From positions 1 through 8,044 of the forward strand of contig VGGT01000080.1 of assembly GCA_016868485.1 (NCBI GenBank): 8,044 nt of DNA. Reading direction: 5' to 3'. Positions 4,741 to 8,044 of the stretch are shown here, piece after piece. The position numbers and the translations under genes were made by a program. The notes under the pieces are model-generated. The model had not been told where the DNA came from, searched no databases, and saw only the letters and a list, made by a program, of their open reading frames with translations. The DNA comes from Bacteroidota bacterium (GTDB lineage: Bacteria > Bacteroidota > Bacteroidia > UBA7662). Position 1 is the first letter of the stretch, and each line of letters starts with the position of its first letter.

Positions 4741-6417
4741 GTGGGTGTACTCGGGCGACTGCTGATCAGGACCTTTGCGGGGCCATTTTTCCTCACCTTT
4801 TTCATCGTCTTGTTCATTTTGGTGATGCAGTTTTTGTGGGTCTACATGGATGATCTCGTAGGAAAAGGGCTAGAATGGTATGTGATTGCTGAGCTACTGA
4901 TGTATGCATCGGCCAGTTTTGTGCCCATGGCGCTTCCTTTGGCCATGTTGCTCTCTTCAATTATGACCATGGGGCAATTCGGCGAGTTTAACGAACTCAC
5001 GGCCACCCGAGCAGCGGGCATTAGTTTATGGAAATTGGTGCGCCCTCTCTTGTTTTTATCGGTTATCTTGAGCTTATCAGCATTTCTTTTCTCAGACACC
5101 CTCTTGCCCCAATCGCGCCTCAAATTCGGTTCACTCCTGTTCGACATCCAGCAAAAAAAACCTGCACTATCGATCAAAGAGGGAAGATTCTACACCGAAA
5201 TTGAAAATTACGCATTACGGGTTGGGCAAAAAAGTGAAGACGGTGAGCGTTTGCGCGATATTCTCATTTATGACCACAGCAGCGGTCGGGGCAACACCAG
5301 TGTCATCACCGCCAAGCGAGGCAAAATGACGATGAGTGCCGACCAAAGATACCTCAGCCTGAAGCTGTATGATGGGTTCACTTATGAAGAGCTTCAGGAG
5401 GATGCGCCCTCACGTCGCAACCGCCCTCACCTAAAAACAAGCTTTGCTGTTCAGGAAATCCACTTTGACTTGTCGTCATTCAACATGAAACGAAGCGATG
5501 AGTCGATTTTTCGTGATTATTTTTCGATGCTCAACCTGAAACAGCTGAAACTGGCAACCGATTCGCTCGAAATGGCCTATGCGGAGCGCGACCGCGACAT
5601 CCGACAAACCATGCGGAATTTTTATCGCTTTGGGGATAGCAACTTGTTCAAGAAATCGGCAACACCGCCGCCCCCTCGCTCCCGGCGACTGCACGTGCGC
5701 GGCTCGCACAGTATGCCATCAGGGGCCCATACCCCAACACGTTTGGACTCGGAACAGTCGCAGGATCAAAAAGAAAGTGTCGATGATCCACAGCCTTTGG
5801 CCATTGCCCAAGCGGAGACGCTTTCGGTACTGGGTCGTCACAATCTACCGACCAAAGAGGCCACGAATTTGCCCGGTGGAGCCGGACAAATCATCGAGTC
5901 TGCACGCAGCAGAGGCGATTCGCTCGCCGCCCTATGGGCAGAAAAAAGGCGCACGGAACAGAAAATCACCCATACCGATTCCATAACACTAATCCGTGAT
6001 GCGGTTCAGTCGGCACAAACCCTTCAGGGCTACAGTTCTATGCGTTTGCGGGAACTGGAGGGCCGTAGACATATGCTCAACCGCCATTATCTCGAAATCC
6101 ACAGGAAATTTTCGCTGTCCTTTGCCTGCTTTCTTTTCTTCCTCATCGGCGCCCCTATGGGCGCACTCATCCGGCGTGGGGGTTTGGGATTACCCATGCT
6201 CATCTCGATCCTGTTGTTTCTCATCTATCACGTCATCACCATGAGCAGCGAAAAGCTGGCACGCGATGGCGTGGTGGATGTACACCTCGGCATGTGGATA
6301 TCAAGTCTTGTATTGCTGCCAGCGGGAATTTTATTGACACGCGTTGCCAATCGCGAAGGACGAATTCCGCTGCTCCGATGGTCTCGATTTTGGAAAAGAA
6401 AACCCCTTTTGAATTGA
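4741..6417 (+). CDS. LptF/LptG family lipopolysaccharide export permease (YjgP/YjgQ)
   Basis: 558 residues. An inner-membrane permease that, as a pair with the ATPase LptB, extracts LPS from the inner membrane and passes it to the periplasmic bridge. Three N-terminal membrane segments (about 15-35, 47-73, 97-119) and three C-terminal ones (about 455-476, 483-501, 516-535) flank a periplasmic region of about 335 residues. Family signatures are MQFLWVYMDDLVGKGL, the segment FVPMALPLAMLLSSIMTMGQ, and ELTATRAAGISL before TM3, and GAPMGALIRRGGLG after TM4. The GTG at 4741 is chosen because VGVLGRLLIRTFAGPFFLTF aligns with the usual MKxLDRYxI start of homologues; the longer in-frame ATG at 4648 would overlap the START gene by 80 bases and add an unlikely leader. 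The periplasmic part has an extra hydrophilic, Pro/Ser/Gln-rich linker (about 305-409, including TPPPPRSRR). LptF versus LptG cannot be settled here. Confidence 0.9.
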   Translation: MGVLGRLLIRTFAGPFFLTFFIVLFILVMQFLWVYMDDLVGKGLEWYVIAELLMYASASFVPMALPLAMLLSSIMTMGQFGEFNELTATRAAGISLWKLVRPLLFLSVILSLSAFLFSDTLLPQSRLKFGSLLFDIQQKKPALSIKEGRFYTEIENYALRVGQKSEDGERLRDILIYDHSSGRGNTSVITAKRGKMTMSADQRYLSLKLYDGFTYEELQEDAPSRRNRPHLKTSFAVQEIHFDLSSFNMKRSDESIFRDYFSMLNLKQLKLATDSLEMAYAERDRDIRQTMRNFYRFGDSNLFKKSATPPPPRSRRLHVRGSHSMPSGAHTPTRLDSEQSQDQKESVDDPQPLAIAQAETLSVLGRHNLPTKEATNLPGGAGQIIESARSRGDSLAALWAEKRRTEQKITHTDSITLIRDAVQSAQTLQGYSSMRLRELEGRRHMLNRHYLEIHRKFSLSFACFLFFLIGAPMGALIRRGGLGLPMLISILLFLIYHVITMSSEKLARDGVVDVHLGMWISSLVLLPAGILLTRVANREGRIPLLRWSRFWKRKPLLN

Positions 6418-6424
6418 ACCGCAC

Positions 6425-7648
6425 ATGAGCGAAAGCCTACCGGTGCTCAGGATTCTGCAAATCGCAAACCGCATTCCATTCCCCCTTTATGATGGTGGAA
6501 GTCTGGCGGTCCAGGCCATGATGGACCTTCAGGAGAAAATTCCAAGCTCCATCCGTCTATTTGCGCCCAATGCAAGCCGAAACCATATATCGGTTCAAAA
6601 TCTTCCCGAGCGATTTTCTCAGCAATATCGTTTGCGCACTTTTGACCTCAACACTGTGCTTGTTCCCTTTTCAATGGCGGCCAATTGGCTCTGCTCACAT
6701 GAACCGTACCACAGCATCAGGTTTATGCAGCCCATTGTTTGGAACGAGCTTCGTCGGTTGTTGATGGAGGAAACATTCGACATCATACAGTTAGAGGGGC
6801 CGTTTCTTGGGGGATGGCTTCCGATGATGCGCGAATATTCCGATGCATCGATTGTGCTTAGGGCGCACAATGTAGAACATGAAATATGGTCGGAATTGGC
6901 TAACCGCACAAAAAATCCGCTCAAAAAAGCCTATTTAAGCAGTCAATCGAGTCGATTGGCGGCCTTCGAGCTCCGTCTCGCTCAATCCGTCGATGGAATT
7001 TTGGCCATCAGCAAGGCCACAGCACAATTTTTCGCGGCCAACACCCCAAAGCCAGTCGAGGTGCTGGGTAGTGTTGTGACGACCCGACCCAAGCCTGAAC
7101 CCATAGCCCCCGAACGATTGAAACAACTATCTTTTTTAGGGAGCCTCGACTGGCAGCCCAATAGGGAAGCGGTTCATCACCTACTCGAATCGTGGTGGCC
7201 CGAATTGCATCGAAAATGCCCTGATATGCAGTTAAATGTTGCTGGAAAGAACTTTCCAGATGCGCTGATGCGCAAAAAAATTGATGGGGTTCTGATGCAT
7301 GGCACAGTCGCCGATGCGGAGTCATTCCTCAAATCACATCCTGTTGTGGTGGTGCCTTTGCGAAGCGGTAGTGGCATTCGGATCAAAATCCTGGAAGCAC
7401 TTGCATTGGGGCTTCCAATCATCAGCAGTGCCAAAGGGGTGCAGGGCCTTGATGTGGAGGCCGATGTTCATTACCTGGCAGCCGAAAATGCTGAAGAATT
7501 TGCACAACAATGTCAGCGGTTGCGTGATCATCCCCAACTGGCACGTCGGTTGGGTGAGGCCGGTCACCACTTTGTATCCTCCCATTTTGGCGCCACAGTC
7601 CTGGCCCCCAAGCTCAGCGATTTTTACCGACATTTGCGCAGCCTATGA
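6425..7648 (+). CDS. Glycosyltransferase, GT4-like (GT-B fold)
   Basis: 407 residues. A predicted cytoplasmic or membrane-associated retaining glycosyltransferase using a nucleotide-sugar donor. The N-terminal Rossmann half opens with LRILQIANRIPFPLYDGGS, the glycine-containing acceptor loop typical of GT4 enzymes (G24, G25), and contains LRAHNVEHEIW (about 145-155). The C-terminal half starts near 234 with LSFLGSLDWQPN and carries the donor-binding segment RSGSGIRIKILEALALGLPI (about 313-332). E324 is the second Glu of the E-x7-E pattern; the first is replaced by Ser316, as is common in this subgroup. No membrane segment is seen. Donor and acceptor sugars cannot be told. The ATG lies 7 nt after the LptF/LptG stop, and the end overlaps the next glycosyltransferase by 4 nt (ATGA), which suggests translational coupling. 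Likely role: surface polysaccharide or LPS/O-antigen-like glycan assembly. Confidence 0.88.
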   Translation: MSESLPVLRILQIANRIPFPLYDGGSLAVQAMMDLQEKIPSSIRLFAPNASRNHISVQNLPERFSQQYRLRTFDLNTVLVPFSMAANWLCSHEPYHSIRFMQPIVWNELRRLLMEETFDIIQLEGPFLGGWLPMMREYSDASIVLRAHNVEHEIWSELANRTKNPLKKAYLSSQSSRLAAFELRLAQSVDGILAISKATAQFFAANTPKPVEVLGSVVTTRPKPEPIAPERLKQLSFLGSLDWQPNREAVHHLLESWWPELHRKCPDMQLNVAGKNFPDALMRKKIDGVLMHGTVADAESFLKSHPVVVVPLRSGSGIRIKILEALALGLPIISSAKGVQGLDVEADVHYLAAENAEEFAQQCQRLRDHPQLARRLGEAGHHFVSSHFGATVLAPKLSDFYRHLRSL

Positions 7649-8044
7649 TTGTGTGCACGGCCACCGCCCTGTTTAGTCTACTGCTCATTGCTTACAGTTA
7701 TCTGCTGTTTCCATGGCTCATGAAACGCGCAGCGGCTCGTTCTCAGTCCGAATTTGAGCCACTGGAGGAGTTTCCCAGTGTGAGCGTTCTTATGGCGGCA
7801 CACAATGAAGAGTGCGTAATTGAAGATAAGATCCGATCCATTTTTCGGTGTCGTTACCCCAAACACAAGCTTGAGGTGTGGGTGGGTTCGGATGCGTCTA
7901 CCGACGATACGGATCATATTTTAAGTCGACTATCCCCTGCTTTCCTTGGGCTTAAATGGAAACGCTTCGATGAGCGAACAGGCAAGCCAAGCATCATCAA
8001 TGAGTTGACCCTCCTGGCGGCAGGTCAGATTATAGTAGTGACCG
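7645..8044 (+). CDS. Family 2 glycosyltransferase, N-terminal part (cut by window edge)
   Basis: 133 codons are visible and the gene runs off the right edge. It begins with a hydrophobic N-terminal segment (about residues 3-24, FSLLLIAYSYLLFPW) followed by basic residues, a likely membrane anchor. The GT2 (GT-A, cellulose/poly-GlcNAc synthase-like) core follows: VSVLMAAHNEE (46-56), KIRSI then a YP-centred strand, LEVWVGSDASTDDTD (76-90, with D83 as the nucleotide-binding aspartate and D87/D88 next), and RTGKPSIINELTLLAAG (111-127). The visible part ends at IIVVT, exactly where the DxD metal-binding motif would be expected. The ATG overlaps the stop of the preceding gene as ATGA. It probably processively or singly transfers sugars at the inner membrane; substrate unknown. 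Confidence 0.88.
   Translation, partial: MIVCTATALFSLLLIAYSYLLFPWLMKRAAARSQSEFEPLEEFPSVSVLMAAHNEECVIEDKIRSIFRCRYPKHKLEVWVGSDASTDDTDHILSRLSPAFLGLKWKRFDERTGKPSIINELTLLAAGQIIVVT

Overview
The window is chromosomal DNA from a member of the phylum Bacteroidota. This rests on four things. A secreted protease ends in a type IX secretion (T9SS) sorting domain. A START_2-type small protein typical of the phylum is present. The LptF/LptG permease has the long Bacteroidota form. Several promoter-like sites match the Bacteroidota consensus (TTG, about 20 nt, TAnnTTTG) rather than the proteobacterial one, and good Shine-Dalgarno sequences are scarce. Genus cannot be named from the sequence.

Layout. Positions 1-173 hold about 66 nt with no recognisable feature and a five-copy 21-bp tandem repeat (67-171). 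The repeat ends two bases from the stop codon of the minus-strand gene at 174-2855. That gene encodes a large M43 (pappalysin/cytophagalysin-like) metalloprotease with a PKD-like domain, four related Ig-like repeats and a T9SS signal. A divergent intergenic region (2856-3046) separates it from a plus-strand Sua5/TsaC gene (3047-4057), which makes the threonylcarbamoyl-AMP precursor of the tRNA t6A modification. The 3' end of sua5 runs into a four-copy 22-bp tandem repeat (4011-4098) that supplies its last residues and its stop codon. A minus-strand tRNA-Met(CAT) follows at 4144-4217. A second divergent promoter region then leads into a tight plus-strand run: a START-like protein (4347-4727), an LptF/LptG lipopolysaccharide export permease (4741-6417, probable GTG start), a family 4-type glycosyltransferase (6425-7648) and the start of a family 2 glycosyltransferase (7645 to the right edge). 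Gaps are 13 nt, 7 nt and a 4-nt overlap, so these four are probably one operon.

How they work together. The last three operon genes fit cell-surface glycan or LPS assembly and transport. The M43 protein is an independent secreted or surface protease. sua5 and tRNA-Met are housekeeping translation genes. I do not see a new defence, mobile or biosynthetic system. The most unusual material is the pair of minisatellites abutting gene 3' ends, the sua5 stop codon inside one of them, and the apparently leaderless or near-leaderless sua5 promoter.
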